This document shows, piece by piece, positions 17,047 through 25,600 of a DNA stretch of 64,000 bases (position 1 is the first letter of the stretch; each line of letters opens with the position of its first letter). The notes beneath the pieces are model-generated. The model worked only from the letters and a program-made list of their open reading frames with translations, was not told where the DNA came from and did not search any database. The position numbers were made by a program, and so were the translations under genes. Source of the DNA: Streptomyces actinomycinicus (GTDB taxonomy: Bacteria > Actinomycetota > Actinomycetes > Streptomycetales > Streptomycetaceae); the NCBI RefSeq assembly GCF_016741775.1, contig NZ_JAERRK010000016.1, positions 62,001-126,000 on the forward strand. Direction: 5' to 3'.

Positions 17047-18519
17047 TCAGCCGCGCAGCGCCCGTACCGCCGTCTCCAGACGCTTGCCGAAGTCGGCGTC
17101 GGCGCTCGCGAAGTTACCGATCGCCCGCTCGACGATGTCGTCGCGCGAGACCGGCGCCATGGCGCCCGCCAGGTTGGCGACCAGCCGGTCCTTCTCCTCC
17201 TGCGACATCAGCCGGTAGAGGTTGCCCGCCTGCACGAAGTCGTCGTCCTCGGCGTGCACCGGAGTCGGGTGGTTGCCGGTGCCGCCCGTGAAGCCGTCGA
17301 ACGGCTGCCACAGCGGGCGGCCGGTCTGCCGCGGCCCGCCGAAGCTGTTCGGCTCGTAGTTCTTCGCGCCGCCGTGCCGGCCGTCGTAGAGCAGTCCGTC
17401 CCGGGAGTTGGTGCGCGCCTCGGTGGCGTGCGGGCGGTTCACCGGCAGGTGGTCGGCGTTGATGCCGACGCGGTAGCGGTGCGCGTCGCCGTACGCGAAG
17501 AGCCGGCCCTGGAGCATCTTGTCGGGCGAGGGTCCGATGCCGGGCACGAAGTGCGCCGGGGAGAAGACCGACTGCTCGACCTCGGCGAAGATGTTCCGCG
17601 GGTTGCGGTTCAGTTCCAGCTTGCCGATCTCGACGACCGGGTAGTCCGCGTGCGGCCACACCTTGGTCAGGTCGAACGGGTTGAAGCGGTACGTCGCCGC
17701 GTCCGCCGCCGGCATGATCTGCACGCCCACCGTCCAGCTCGGGAACTCGCCGCGCTCGATCGCCTCGCGCAGGTCGCGCTGGTGCGAGTCGGGGTCCTTG
17801 CCCGCGAGCACCTCCGCCTCCTGGGCGGTGAGGTTCCTGACCCCCTGGTCGGTCTTGAAGTGGTACTTGACCCAGAAGGCCTCGCCCGCCGCGTTGTTCC
17901 ACTGGAAGGTGTGCGAGCCGAACCCGTCCATGTGCCGGTACGAGGCCGGGATGCCGCGGTCGCCGAACAGCCAGGTCACCTGGTGCGTCGACTCCGGCGA
18001 CAGCGACCAGAAGTCCCAGACGTTGTCGGCTTCCTGACTGCCGGAGTACGGGTCGCGCTTCTGGGTGTGGATGAAGTCCGGGAACTTGATCGCGTCCCGG
18101 ATGAAGAAGACCGGGGTGTTGTTGCCGACGAGGTCGTAGTTGCCCTCTTCGGTGTAGAACTTCAGCGCGAAGCCGCGCGGATCGCGGACGGCGTCCGCGG
18201 CACCGAGGTTGCCGGCCACGGTCGAGAAGCGCAGGAAGACCTCGGTCTGCTTGCCGGCCTCGGAGAGGAAGGCGGCGCGCGTGTACGGAGTGACATCGGC
18301 GGTCACCGTGAAGGTGCCGTAGGCGCCGGCACCGCGTGCGTGCACCACGCGCTCCGGGATGCGTTCCCGGTTGAAGTGGGCCAGCTTCTCCAGCAGCAGC
18401 TGGTCCTGGACGAGGACCGGCCCGCCGACGCCCGCCGTCTCGCTGTTCTGGTTGTCGGCGACCGGGGCACCGGCCCCGGTGGTGAGCGGTCCCTGCGACA
18501 CGTGCGCCTCCTGTGTCAT
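17047..18519 (-). CDS. katA: Monofunctional heme catalase (small subunit)
   Basis: Removes hydrogen peroxide. 490 residues, the usual length of clade-3 small-subunit catalases. The distal His60 is in RERIPERVVHARGAGAYG, the heme-pocket Asn in LVGNNTPVFFIRD, and the proximal Tyr in RLFAYGDAHRYRVG. The start ATG at 18519 has AGGAA upstream. It is divergent from a Fur-family regulator across a 135-bp gap that holds a candidate operator; in S. coelicolor the regulator CatR represses a catalase gene. Confidence 0.96.
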   Translation of the reverse strand: MTQEAHVSQGPLTTGAGAPVADNQNSETAGVGGPVLVQDQLLLEKLAHFNRERIPERVVHARGAGAYGTFTVTADVTPYTRAAFLSEAGKQTEVFLRFSTVAGNLGAADAVRDPRGFALKFYTEEGNYDLVGNNTPVFFIRDAIKFPDFIHTQKRDPYSGSQEADNVWDFWSLSPESTHQVTWLFGDRGIPASYRHMDGFGSHTFQWNNAAGEAFWVKYHFKTDQGVRNLTAQEAEVLAGKDPDSHQRDLREAIERGEFPSWTVGVQIMPAADAATYRFNPFDLTKVWPHADYPVVEIGKLELNRNPRNIFAEVEQSVFSPAHFVPGIGPSPDKMLQGRLFAYGDAHRYRVGINADHLPVNRPHATEARTNSRDGLLYDGRHGGAKNYEPNSFGGPRQTGRPLWQPFDGFTGGTGNHPTPVHAEDDDFVQAGNLYRLMSQEEKDRLVANLAGAMAPVSRDDIVERAIGNFASADADFGKRLETAVRALRG

Positions 18520-18576
18520 CACTGACGTTCCTGTCCTGCCTGCCTTGCGGCCAAAGCCAGTCTCGATCCTACAGTG

Positions 18577-18591
18577 GACTTTGTCTAAGTC
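18577..18591. promoter_or_regulatory. Candidate CatR operator between katA and catR
   Basis: GACTT-TGTCT-AAGTC is a 5-5-5 inverted repeat in the divergent gap. A further AAGTCA occurs 18 bp away (18587-18592 and 18605-18610). Position and symmetry suit a Fur-family repressor controlling both genes; binding is inference. Confidence 0.5.
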
Positions 18592-18654
18592 AAACATCGA
18601 TCCAAAGTCACACCTATTCCCGACCTGGTCGGTCCTCCTGTTAGGCTGGTGGCC

Positions 18655-19071
18655 ATGAGCGACCTTCTGGAACGGCTGCGTGGACGCGGATGGCGGATGA
18701 CCGCGCAGCGACGCGTGGTGGCCGAGGTCCTGAACGGCGAGCACGTCCATCTGACGGCCGACGAGGTCCACGCGCGGGCCGTCACGAAGCTGCCGGAGAT
18801 CTCCCGGGCGACCGTCTACAACACGCTGGGCGAGCTGGTCTCCCTCGGCGAGGTGCTGGAAGTCACGACGGACAAGCGCGCCAAGCGGTACGACCCGAAC
18901 GCGCACCGGCCGCACCACCACCTGGTCTGTGCCCGGTGCGGCGCGATCCGCGACGTCCACCCGACGGGCAACCCGCTCGCCGACCTCCCCGACACCGAGC
19001 GCTTCGGCTTCACGGTGTCGGACGTCGAGGTGACGTACCGGGGGCTGTGCCCGGACTGCGCGGGCGCGTAG
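18655..19071 (+). CDS. catR: Fur-family peroxide regulator CatR
   Basis: 138 residues. The winged helix is GWRMTAQRRVVAEVL to ISRATVYNTLGELVSLGEV. The regulatory metal and zinc sites follow: HRPHHHLVCARCGAIRD (His cluster and CxxC) and GLCPDCAGA (second CxxC, structural zinc). It is PerR-like and expected to sense peroxide by metal-catalysed oxidation, derepressing katA. The ATG at 18655 is likelier than the GTG at 18649. It is divergent from katA. Confidence 0.93.
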   Translation: MSDLLERLRGRGWRMTAQRRVVAEVLNGEHVHLTADEVHARAVTKLPEISRATVYNTLGELVSLGEVLEVTTDKRAKRYDPNAHRPHHHLVCARCGAIRDVHPTGNPLADLPDTERFGFTVSDVEVTYRGLCPDCAGA

Positions 19072-19252
19072 CCACACCCCACTCCAGGAGCCCCGGCCGA
19101 CGCCGGGGCTCTTCGTGCATGCGCCCGCTCTCCCCCGGCCGCGCCGAGCACCGGGGACGCGCCGAAGGCACCGGGGACGCGCCCAAGGCACCGGGGACGC
19201 GAGAAGCGGGCGCGCGGAACCCGGGCGCCGAAACCCTGGTGCGCAAAAACAC

Positions 19253-19288
19253 CGAGGGCCGGAATCCGTTTCTGGATTCCGGCCCTCG
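19253..19288 (-). terminator. Intrinsic terminator after first tRNA-fMet
   Basis: 15-bp perfect stem (19253-19267 with 19274-19288), 6-nt loop, followed on the minus strand by GTGTTTTTGCGC. It ends the tRNA transcript, and may also insulate it from catR. Confidence 0.85.
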
Positions 19289-19296
19289 GCCTTCAG

Positions 19297-19370
19297 TAGC
19301 GGGGACAGGATTTGAACCTGCGACCTCTGGGTTATGAGCCCAGCGAGCTACCGAGCTGCTCCACCCCGCG
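19297..19370 (-). tRNA. Initiator tRNA-Met (CAT), copy 1
   Basis: 74-nt cloverleaf without encoded CCA. The anticodon loop CTCATAA sits on a stem with three consecutive G-C pairs (GGG/CCC), and the acceptor begins with an unpaired C1 against T72, both initiator hallmarks. The TPsiC arm reads GGTTCAAATCC. It is identical to copy 2 at 21545-21618. Confidence 0.96.
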
Positions 19371-19501
19371 TCGGTGAACACGACATTACGCGGAAGAAGC
19401 TCCGGGAAGCAAATCGGTCAGGGGCCGAGTGACCAGGGCCACTGCGCGGCCGACCTGGCAGGACGGACAGGGCGGACGGGGCGGACGGGGTGCCGGTCGC
19501 G

Positions 19502-19533
19502 GCGTGACGCCGCTGCGGGCAGCGGCGTCACGC
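19502..19533 (-). terminator. Hairpin overlapping the Sel1 gene stop
   Basis: GCGTGACGCCGCTGC (19502-19516) pairs with GCAGCGGCGTCACGC (19519-19533). The stop codon of the minus-strand Sel1 gene lies inside the stem. It would end that transcript before the downstream tRNA copy. Confidence 0.65.
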
Positions 19534-21339
19534 CGACAGTTCTTCCCGCAGCGCGTCCCGCAGGCGTCCCGCCCGTTCGGCCACCTCCGCCGGTCCCAGC
19601 ACCACCGCCCGGTCGGCCCACCGCTGCCCCTCCGCCAGCTCGCCGCGACGCGCGTAGACAAGGGCCAGCCGCAGCGCCGCCCGCCCATGCCCGGCGTCGG
19701 CGGCCCGGGTCCACCACACCGCCGCCTCCGGCTCGCTCCCCTCGCGCGCGAGGAGCAGCCCCAGGTTGAAGGCCCCGTTGCGCGACCCGGCCTCGGCCGC
19801 CGCCCGGTACCACCGGGCGGCCTCGACCACGTCGCCCCGCACCGCCGCGAGCATGCCGACCCGCACCTGCGCCCGCCGGTGCCCCTGCGAGGCGGCCCGC
19901 TCGTACCACTCCTCGCACTCGGTCTTCTCGTGCACGACCTCACCCAGCTCGTGCGCGGGCTCCGGCGGCCGGCGCGCATCCAGCAGGGCGGCCAGCCGGT
20001 AGGCGCCCTCCGCGCTCCCGCCGCCCGCCGCACAGCGCAGGTGCCGTTCGGCCTCCGCCTCGTCGCCCTCACGCAGCCGGGCGATCCCGACCTGGAGCGC
20101 GGCCTCGGTGTGCCCGGCGGCAGCCGCCCGCTCGTACCAGCGCAGCGCCGTCGTCTCCTCGTCGCGGCCCGCGTAGAGGATGCCGAGGTTGAACGCCGCG
20201 TCCACGCTCCCGGCCTCGGCGGCCTTGGAGAACCAGGGCTCGGCGCCGGTCGTGTCGCCGCCCTGCAGCAGCAGGATGGCGAGTGCGTTGGCGGCTTCCC
20301 GGTGCCCGGCGTAGGCGGCCCGCCGGTACCACTGCTCGGCCTGTGCGGTCCGCCCCTGCTCGGCGCAGAGCAGCCCGAGGTTGTAGGCACCGTTGTCGTC
20401 GCCGGCGTCCAGCGCGGCCCGGTACCAGCGCTCGGCGGTCTGGGTCTCGCCACGCTCGGCGTGCAGCGCGCCCAGCGCGTTGGCCGCGTTTCCGTCGCCC
20501 TCCTGGGCGGCACGCAGCCACCACACGGCCGCGCTCTCGGTGTCGCCGGCGTCGCGCAGCAGGAAACCGAGGGCGCAGGCGGCACGCGGCTCACCGTCCT
20601 TGGCGGAGGTCAGGTACCAGCGCCCGGCCTCCTTCAGCTCCCCGCGCTTCTCCAGGATCGCCCCGAGGTGCAGTGCGGCCCGCCGGTGTCCGCGTGCGGC
20701 GGCCTGCCGGTACCACTGCTCCGCTTCCGCGACAGCGTTGTCAGCGGCGGCCTCCTCCCCGTGTCCGGACTTTCCGTCGAGCGCGCGGGCCAGCCGGTAG
20801 GCGGCCTCCCGGTGCCCGCGCTCGGCGGCGGCCCGCATCCAGTGCTCGGCGCCGACGTCCCCGCGGTGCTCCAGCAGGTCGGCGAGCGCGTAGGCGCCGA
20901 GGACATGGCCCTGCTCGGCGGACTGGCGCAGCCAGTACTCGGCGGCCGGCTCGTCGCCGCGCTCGCGGTGGTGGCGGCCGAGCGCGTGCGCGGCGGCGGC
21001 GGAACCGGCGACTGCGGCGATCCGCCACCAGCCGGCCGCCTCCTCGGGGTAGCCGCGCTGGTGCAGCAGGACGCCCAGGTTGTTGGCGGCGGCCCGGTCA
21101 CCGGCCGCGGTCGCGGCCCGCAGGTGGGGTTCGGCTCCGTCGAGATCACCGCGGCGCAGCAGCATGGCCCCGAGGACGCTCGCGGCTTCGGCGTCGCCGC
21201 TCTGCGCGGCGACCGCGAGGCGCGTCTCCTCGGCGGCTTCCCCCATGTCCACCATTTCGTCGCGGGCCGGCTCCGTACCGGAAGGCTGCACAAATCGCCC
21301 TGTCTCGAACAGAGTTGCCTTGTCCCCCATAACGTCCAT
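19528..21339 (-). CDS. Sel1-like repeat protein (about 15 repeats)
   Basis: 603 residues almost wholly of 36-residue Sel1/TPR-type units, each of the form AEQWYRRAAYAGHREAANAL, running from about residue 45 to 570. Such solenoids are scaffolds for protein complexes. The N-terminus (MGDKATLFETGRF) is hydrophilic with no signal peptide, so it is cytoplasmic. AGGTGG 7 nt upstream supports the ATG at 21339; an ATG three codons in is possible. It lies between two identical tRNA-fMet genes on the same strand. No specific function is recognised. Confidence 0.85.
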   Translation of the reverse strand: MDVMGDKATLFETGRFVQPSGTEPARDEMVDMGEAAEETRLAVAAQSGDAEAASVLGAMLLRRGDLDGAEPHLRAATAAGDRAAANNLGVLLHQRGYPEEAAGWWRIAAVAGSAAAAHALGRHHRERGDEPAAEYWLRQSAEQGHVLGAYALADLLEHRGDVGAEHWMRAAAERGHREAAYRLARALDGKSGHGEEAAADNAVAEAEQWYRQAAARGHRRAALHLGAILEKRGELKEAGRWYLTSAKDGEPRAACALGFLLRDAGDTESAAVWWLRAAQEGDGNAANALGALHAERGETQTAERWYRAALDAGDDNGAYNLGLLCAEQGRTAQAEQWYRRAAYAGHREAANALAILLLQGGDTTGAEPWFSKAAEAGSVDAAFNLGILYAGRDEETTALRWYERAAAAGHTEAALQVGIARLREGDEAEAERHLRCAAGGGSAEGAYRLAALLDARRPPEPAHELGEVVHEKTECEEWYERAASQGHRRAQVRVGMLAAVRGDVVEAARWYRAAAEAGSRNGAFNLGLLLAREGSEPEAAVWWTRAADAGHGRAALRLALVYARRGELAEGQRWADRAVVLGPAEVAERAGRLRDALREELSA

Positions 21340-21502
21340 CGTCGCACCACCTGCAACCTGGGTACACCCGGTATACCGCAGCCCGTGAGGTCACTTCAGC
21401 GTTTTGTCGACATGCCCACAGGGAGACAAGTCAAACACACACCGCCCAACTCCCCACGGCGGCGCGGCCGTCCTTCCCCTCAGCACATGAGTTCGCACAC
21501 CA

Positions 21503-21537
21503 CGAAGGCCCGGATCCTTGTCGGATCCGGGCCTTCG
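21503..21537 (-). terminator. Hairpin after second tRNA-fMet
   Basis: 15-bp perfect stem CGAAGGCCCGGATCC / GGATCCGGGCCTTCG with a 5-nt loop, 8 nt past the tRNA 3' end. There is no clear T-run. Confidence 0.75.
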
Positions 21538-21544
21538 ACTTCAG

Positions 21545-21618
21545 TAGCGGGGACAGGATTTGAACCTGCGACCTCTGGGTTATGAGCCCAGCGAGCTACC
21601 GAGCTGCTCCACCCCGCG
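21545..21618 (-). tRNA. Initiator tRNA-Met (CAT), copy 2
   Basis: Identical over all 74 nt to copy 1, with the same C1/T72 mismatch, GGG/CCC anticodon stem and no encoded CCA. It lies only 42 bp after the UPF0182 gene stop on the same strand, so read-through transcription is possible. Confidence 0.96.
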
Positions 21619-21659
21619 CCGTTGCACGTCAACCGTACCACGGCTCGGAGGGGGCTTGA

Positions 21660-24650
21660 TCAACTCCCGTTCTCGTCGCTCACTTTGTCGCTGTTCTCAC
21701 CGCTCGTCTTGTCGCCGCTCGTCTTGTCGCCGCTCGTGTTATCACCGGTCTTGCGGTCACCGGTCTTGTCACTCGTCTTGTCGGTCTTGTCGGTCTTTCC
21801 GGCGTCGGACTGTGCCGCCTCGGCCCGCTTCAGCGCCTCCTGCAGGTCCTTCTGCGCCTTGGCGTACGCGTCCCAGTCCGGTCCGTCCTTCAGCGCCTGT
21901 TGCCCTGCGTCGAAGGCCTTCTGGGCATCCTGCAGCGCCTGGTCGACCGTCGGATTACCGGTCTCGGGCGGGTTCGTGGTGCCCGTGTCCGGTGGACTGG
22001 TCGAACTCTTCACCCCGAACACCTCGTTGAGGGCCTCGTCCAGGGTGTTCTTGAAGGCGGTCCTGCCCTCGTAGGTGACCAGGACCTTCCTCAGCAACGG
22101 GTACTTGAGGGAGCCACCGCGGACGTAGACCGGCTCCGCGTACAGCAGTCCCCCGTCGAGCGGCACGGTCAGCAGATTGCCGTACTCGACCTTCGAGTGC
22201 CCGCGGCTGAGCAGGCTGATGGTCTCGGCGATGTCCGATTCGGAGTTGAACTGGCTCTGCACCTGCTTGGGTCCGTCGACGGTCGTGCTCGTCGGCAGCT
22301 TCAGGACTCTGATCTTGCCGTAGTCGCTGGTCCGCGGGTCGGAGTCGACGGCCATGAAGGCACTGAGGTTGTCCCGCCCGCTGGGCGTGAGTGTGGTCGT
22401 CAGCGAGAACGCCTTGGTGTTCTGGCCCGGCATCTTCATGCTCAGGTAGTACGGCGGCACCGCGCTGCCCGAGTCGTTGGTCGGGTCGTCCGGGACCTCC
22501 CACACCTCGCTGCCGCTGAGGAACGTCTGCGCGTCCGGCACGTGGTAGCGGGTGAGCAGCTCGCGCTGGACCTTGAACAGGTCCTGCGGGTAGCGCAGGT
22601 GGGCCATCAGGTCCGGGGAGATGTCCGAACGGGGCTTGACCGTGTCGGGGAAGGCCTTCATCCAGGTCTTCAGGACGGGGTCCTTGGTGTCCCACTGGTA
22701 GAGCTTCACGTCGCCGGTGTACGCGTCGACGGTCGCCTTCACCGAGTTGCGGATGTAGTTGACCTGGTTCTGCTGTGCCACGACCGCGCGGGAGTTGTTG
22801 GTCGCGGTCAGCGAGTCGGCGGTCGTGTCACCGAGGGTCGTCCGGGAGGCGTACGGGTATCCGTTCGTGGTCGTGTAGGCGTCCACGATCCACTGGATCC
22901 GGTGGTTCACCACGGCCGGGTATGCGTCGCCGTCGATGGTGAGCCAGGGGGCCACCGCCTCCACGCGCTCCTTGGGCGTGCGGTTGTAAAGGATCCGCGA
23001 GCCCTCGCCGATCGCGCCCGAGTAGAGGATCTGCGGTTCGTTGAACGCCACCGCGTACGCGGCCCGGTTCACCGGGTTGTCGAGGTTGACCCCGCTCTTG
23101 CCCTTGTAGCTGGTGGTCTCCTCGCGCTCGTTGTCGGAGTAGTCGACCTCCTTCTGGGGTCCTCCGACGATCGAGTACGTGGAGGTCTTCTCGCCGTAGT
23201 AGACCCGCTGCTCGTACGACCCGAGGTCGCCCTGGGACGGCAGGTTCTTCTCGGTGAAGACCGGCCGGCCCTTGGCGTCGGCCTCGGTGCCCTTGGCGGC
23301 GACGACGCCGAAGCCGTGCGTGTACCGGAAGTGGTCGTTGATCCAGTTGTTCTTCGGGACACCGTCCAGGTTCAGCTCGCGCAGGCCGAGGACGGTGTCC
23401 TGCTCCTTGCCGTCCTTCGGGTACCGGTCGACGTCGAGGTTGGTCGGGAACCCGTAGTAGCCCTTCATCTGCTGGAGCTGCTGGAACGTCGGCGAGACGA
23501 CGTTCGGGTCCATGATGCGGATGCTGGCCGTGTCGTCGACCTTGTCACGCAGCACGGTCTTGTCCGGGGTCGCGGACTTGCCCGTGTACTCGGTGACGTC
23601 GGCGTCGTCGATGCCGTACGCCTCACGGGTCGCCTTGAGGTTCTTCTGGACGTACGGCGCTTCCTTGGCCTGCTCGTTCGGCTCCACCTGGAACTTCTGC
23701 ACGATGGCCGGGTACAGGCCGCCGATCAGGATGGCCGACAGGACCATCAGGCCGAAGCCGATGACCGGCAGCTGCCAGGTGCGCCGCCAGAGGGTGGCGA
23801 AGAACAGCAGCGCACAGATGAGGGCGATGCAGAACAGGATCGTCTTCGCCTGCAGATAGGCGTTGGCGTCGACGTAGCGCAGGCCGGTCCAGTTGTCGGT
23901 CGCCTTGAAGTCGCTGGACTTGACGGCGAGCCCGTACCGGTCGAGCCAGTAGGCGACCGCCTTCAGGGCCACGAAGATGCCGAGCAGCACCGACAGGTGA
24001 CCGGTCGCTGCGGCGGTGGCCCGCGCCCCGGGGCTGGTGACGCGCAGTCCGCCGTACAAGTAGTGCGTGAGCGCGGCGGCGATCAGGCACAGGATGGCCG
24101 CGGCGAACCCGAACCCCAGCAGGAACCGGTACCAGGGCAGGTCGAAGGCGTAGAAGGCGACGTCGAGGTGGAACTGCGGGTCCTGCTTGTGGAAGGGCAC
24201 GCCGTTGACCCACATCAGCCAGGTCCGCCACTGGCTCGACGCGGAGGCGCCGGCGACGAGCCCGACGAGGGAGGTCACCGCGAGCAGCAGCCACTTCTTG
24301 TACGGCGCGATGCCCATCCGGTAGCGGTCGAGGCTCTGCTGTTCCATCGACATGGCGCTCAGCGGGGGCCGCAGCCGGTGCGCGAGCCAGATGTTGAAGC
24401 CGACCGCGAGCGCCATCAGCAGGCCGAAGACGAAGAACAGCCCGATCTTGGTGGACAGGGTGGTGGTGAACACGGACGAGTAGTGCACCGACCGGTACCA
24501 CAGCCAGTCCGTCCAGAACCCCGCGAACATGGTGAACGCCATGCCGAGAACGGCAAGGACGCCCAGTGTCACGAGCAGGGTCCGGACGCGCCGGGACGGG
24601 CGGGCCGCTCTGATCCGCGGCCCCGTCGGGCCTCCACCGCGGTCCGGCAT
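21660..24650 (-). CDS. UPF0182 family large membrane protein
   Basis: About 996 residues. Seven or so membrane helices occupy the first 330 (VRTLLVTLGVLAVLGMAFTM onward). A large extracytoplasmic domain follows (from about IVQKFQVEPNEQAKEAPYV) with the family's conserved YTHGFGVVAAKG and ILYNRTPKERVEAVAPWLT stretches. The family is universal in actinobacteria; function unknown. I chose the ATG at 24650 (MPDRGGGPTGPRI), matching the S. coelicolor homologue as I recall it. The C-terminal 45 residues are a Lys/Thr/Asp/Ser tail of short repeats (KTSGD, KTDKT) encoded by repeated CTTGTC units at 21680-21800. Confidence 0.88.
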   Translation of the reverse strand: MPDRGGGPTGPRIRAARPSRRVRTLLVTLGVLAVLGMAFTMFAGFWTDWLWYRSVHYSSVFTTTLSTKIGLFFVFGLLMALAVGFNIWLAHRLRPPLSAMSMEQQSLDRYRMGIAPYKKWLLLAVTSLVGLVAGASASSQWRTWLMWVNGVPFHKQDPQFHLDVAFYAFDLPWYRFLLGFGFAAAILCLIAAALTHYLYGGLRVTSPGARATAAATGHLSVLLGIFVALKAVAYWLDRYGLAVKSSDFKATDNWTGLRYVDANAYLQAKTILFCIALICALLFFATLWRRTWQLPVIGFGLMVLSAILIGGLYPAIVQKFQVEPNEQAKEAPYVQKNLKATREAYGIDDADVTEYTGKSATPDKTVLRDKVDDTASIRIMDPNVVSPTFQQLQQMKGYYGFPTNLDVDRYPKDGKEQDTVLGLRELNLDGVPKNNWINDHFRYTHGFGVVAAKGTEADAKGRPVFTEKNLPSQGDLGSYEQRVYYGEKTSTYSIVGGPQKEVDYSDNEREETTSYKGKSGVNLDNPVNRAAYAVAFNEPQILYSGAIGEGSRILYNRTPKERVEAVAPWLTIDGDAYPAVVNHRIQWIVDAYTTTNGYPYASRTTLGDTTADSLTATNNSRAVVAQQNQVNYIRNSVKATVDAYTGDVKLYQWDTKDPVLKTWMKAFPDTVKPRSDISPDLMAHLRYPQDLFKVQRELLTRYHVPDAQTFLSGSEVWEVPDDPTNDSGSAVPPYYLSMKMPGQNTKAFSLTTTLTPSGRDNLSAFMAVDSDPRTSDYGKIRVLKLPTSTTVDGPKQVQSQFNSESDIAETISLLSRGHSKVEYGNLLTVPLDGGLLYAEPVYVRGGSLKYPLLRKVLVTYEGRTAFKNTLDEALNEVFGVKSSTSPPDTGTTNPPETGNPTVDQALQDAQKAFDAGQQALKDGPDWDAYAKAQKDLQEALKRAEAAQSDAGKTDKTDKTSDKTGDRKTGDNTSGDKTSGDKTSGENSDKVSDENGS

Positions 24651-24814
24651 CTGGAAAGCCAAGGTGCGCACCTCGAAGTTCGCTGTCGTTCCGTCAGGCC
24701 CTCGGGTTCGCGGGCCCGCCGTGGCCCCCCGTGATCGTGGGCCCACACCTATGCAACTTACTCACGGTTTACTCGGTTCCCGATTCCGGCCGGGAACGAG
24801 GCAGGATTGTGACC

Positions 24815-25360
24815 ATGTCCAACACTCCCATGGCAGCGAGCCCGCTCACCCGGGCCGTACTCGAGATCGACGAGTACGTCTCCGGCCTCGGCTGGGACCA
24901 GCCCGCTCGCCTCTTCGCCCTCGTAGACACCGCACGGCTGCGGGCTCAGGAACCTTCGCTCGCGGCCCAGCTGGGCCTCGCGGACGAGTCCGAGACCGCC
25001 GCCGGTCTCACCCCTATCGAGCAGGACGAGATCCCGTCCGCCAAGCCGCTGGACGAGTTCCTCGGCACCATTGCCTGGCCCGACGCGGTGACCGGCTGCG
25101 CGCTCAGCGTGGAGCGCCTGATGCTGCCGCCGTCCGCCGAGGCACAGGTCCCCTCCGGCCTGAACGAGGCCGCGCTGACGAAGTGGGTGGCCCAGCACCC
25201 CGAGCGTCAGGAGGTCCGCATGACGGTCGCGGTGCTGCGGGACGGCACCCGTGATTCCGCGGTGCGGCTGCGCGAGAAGGACTCCCCGACGGAGGTCCTG
25301 ACCGGCCCCGACCTGGTGCCGGGTCTGGCGGAGGCGCTGGCGGCGACGTTCGCGGACTGA
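24815..25360 (+). CDS. PPA1309-family conserved actinobacterial protein
   Basis: 181 residues, soluble and acidic. It begins MSNTPMAASPLTRAVLEIDEYV and contains QPARLFALVDTARL, TIAWPDAVTGCALSVERLMLP and QEVRMTVAVLRDGTRDSAVRL. This is a conserved actinobacterial family of unknown function that I recognise by its sequence and by its divergent position from the UPF0182 gene. GAGGCAGGATTGTGACC lies upstream of the ATG. Confidence 0.82.
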   Translation: MSNTPMAASPLTRAVLEIDEYVSGLGWDQPARLFALVDTARLRAQEPSLAAQLGLADESETAAGLTPIEQDEIPSAKPLDEFLGTIAWPDAVTGCALSVERLMLPPSAEAQVPSGLNEAALTKWVAQHPERQEVRMTVAVLRDGTRDSAVRLREKDSPTEVLTGPDLVPGLAEALAATFAD

Positions 25361-25384
25361 TCCCGCCCGCCGCGGTACGGCGAC

Positions 25385-25416
25385 GGGGGCGCCCCTGATG
25401 CACAGGGAGCGCCCCC
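25385..25416. terminator. Convergent terminator and adjoining 240-bp gap
   Basis: GGGGGCGC (25385-25392) pairs with GCGCCCCC (25409-25416), extended by CCC/GGG past a bulge. It separates the PPA1309 gene from the PDZ protease. The rest of the gap (25430-25545) holds four diverged copies of a unit containing CAGCCGCCTCGGACG and no gene. Confidence 0.7.
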
Positions 25417-25600
25417 AGCCGTGCCGGATGCCGGGAGGGCCCCAACCACCTCGGACCGGGGGAGGGCCCCAGCCGCCTCGGACGCGAGGATCACCCCAGC
25501 CGCCTCGGACGCGCGAGGATCGTCCCGGCCGCCTCGGATGAGGGGGCTCGCCCCGTCCCCTTGCACGCGGAGGACCGCCCTCACCCGTTTCCCGGGCCGA

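Noticed and set aside
18593..18621. Sigma-R promoter for katA (GGGAAT...GTT)
   Set aside because: The spacer is 20 nt, longer than the 18-19 nt of known sigma-R promoters, and the region overlaps the likely CatR sites.
19297..21618. Prophage or integrative element at the tRNA genes
   Set aside because: No integrase, excisionase or repeat of a tRNA 3' end is present; the two copies are full tRNA genes with their own terminators.
21900..24734. Long plus-strand ORF of 944 codons
   Set aside because: Antisense shadow of the UPF0182 gene; high GC keeps frames open. Composition is Arg/Gly/Val-rich with no domain.
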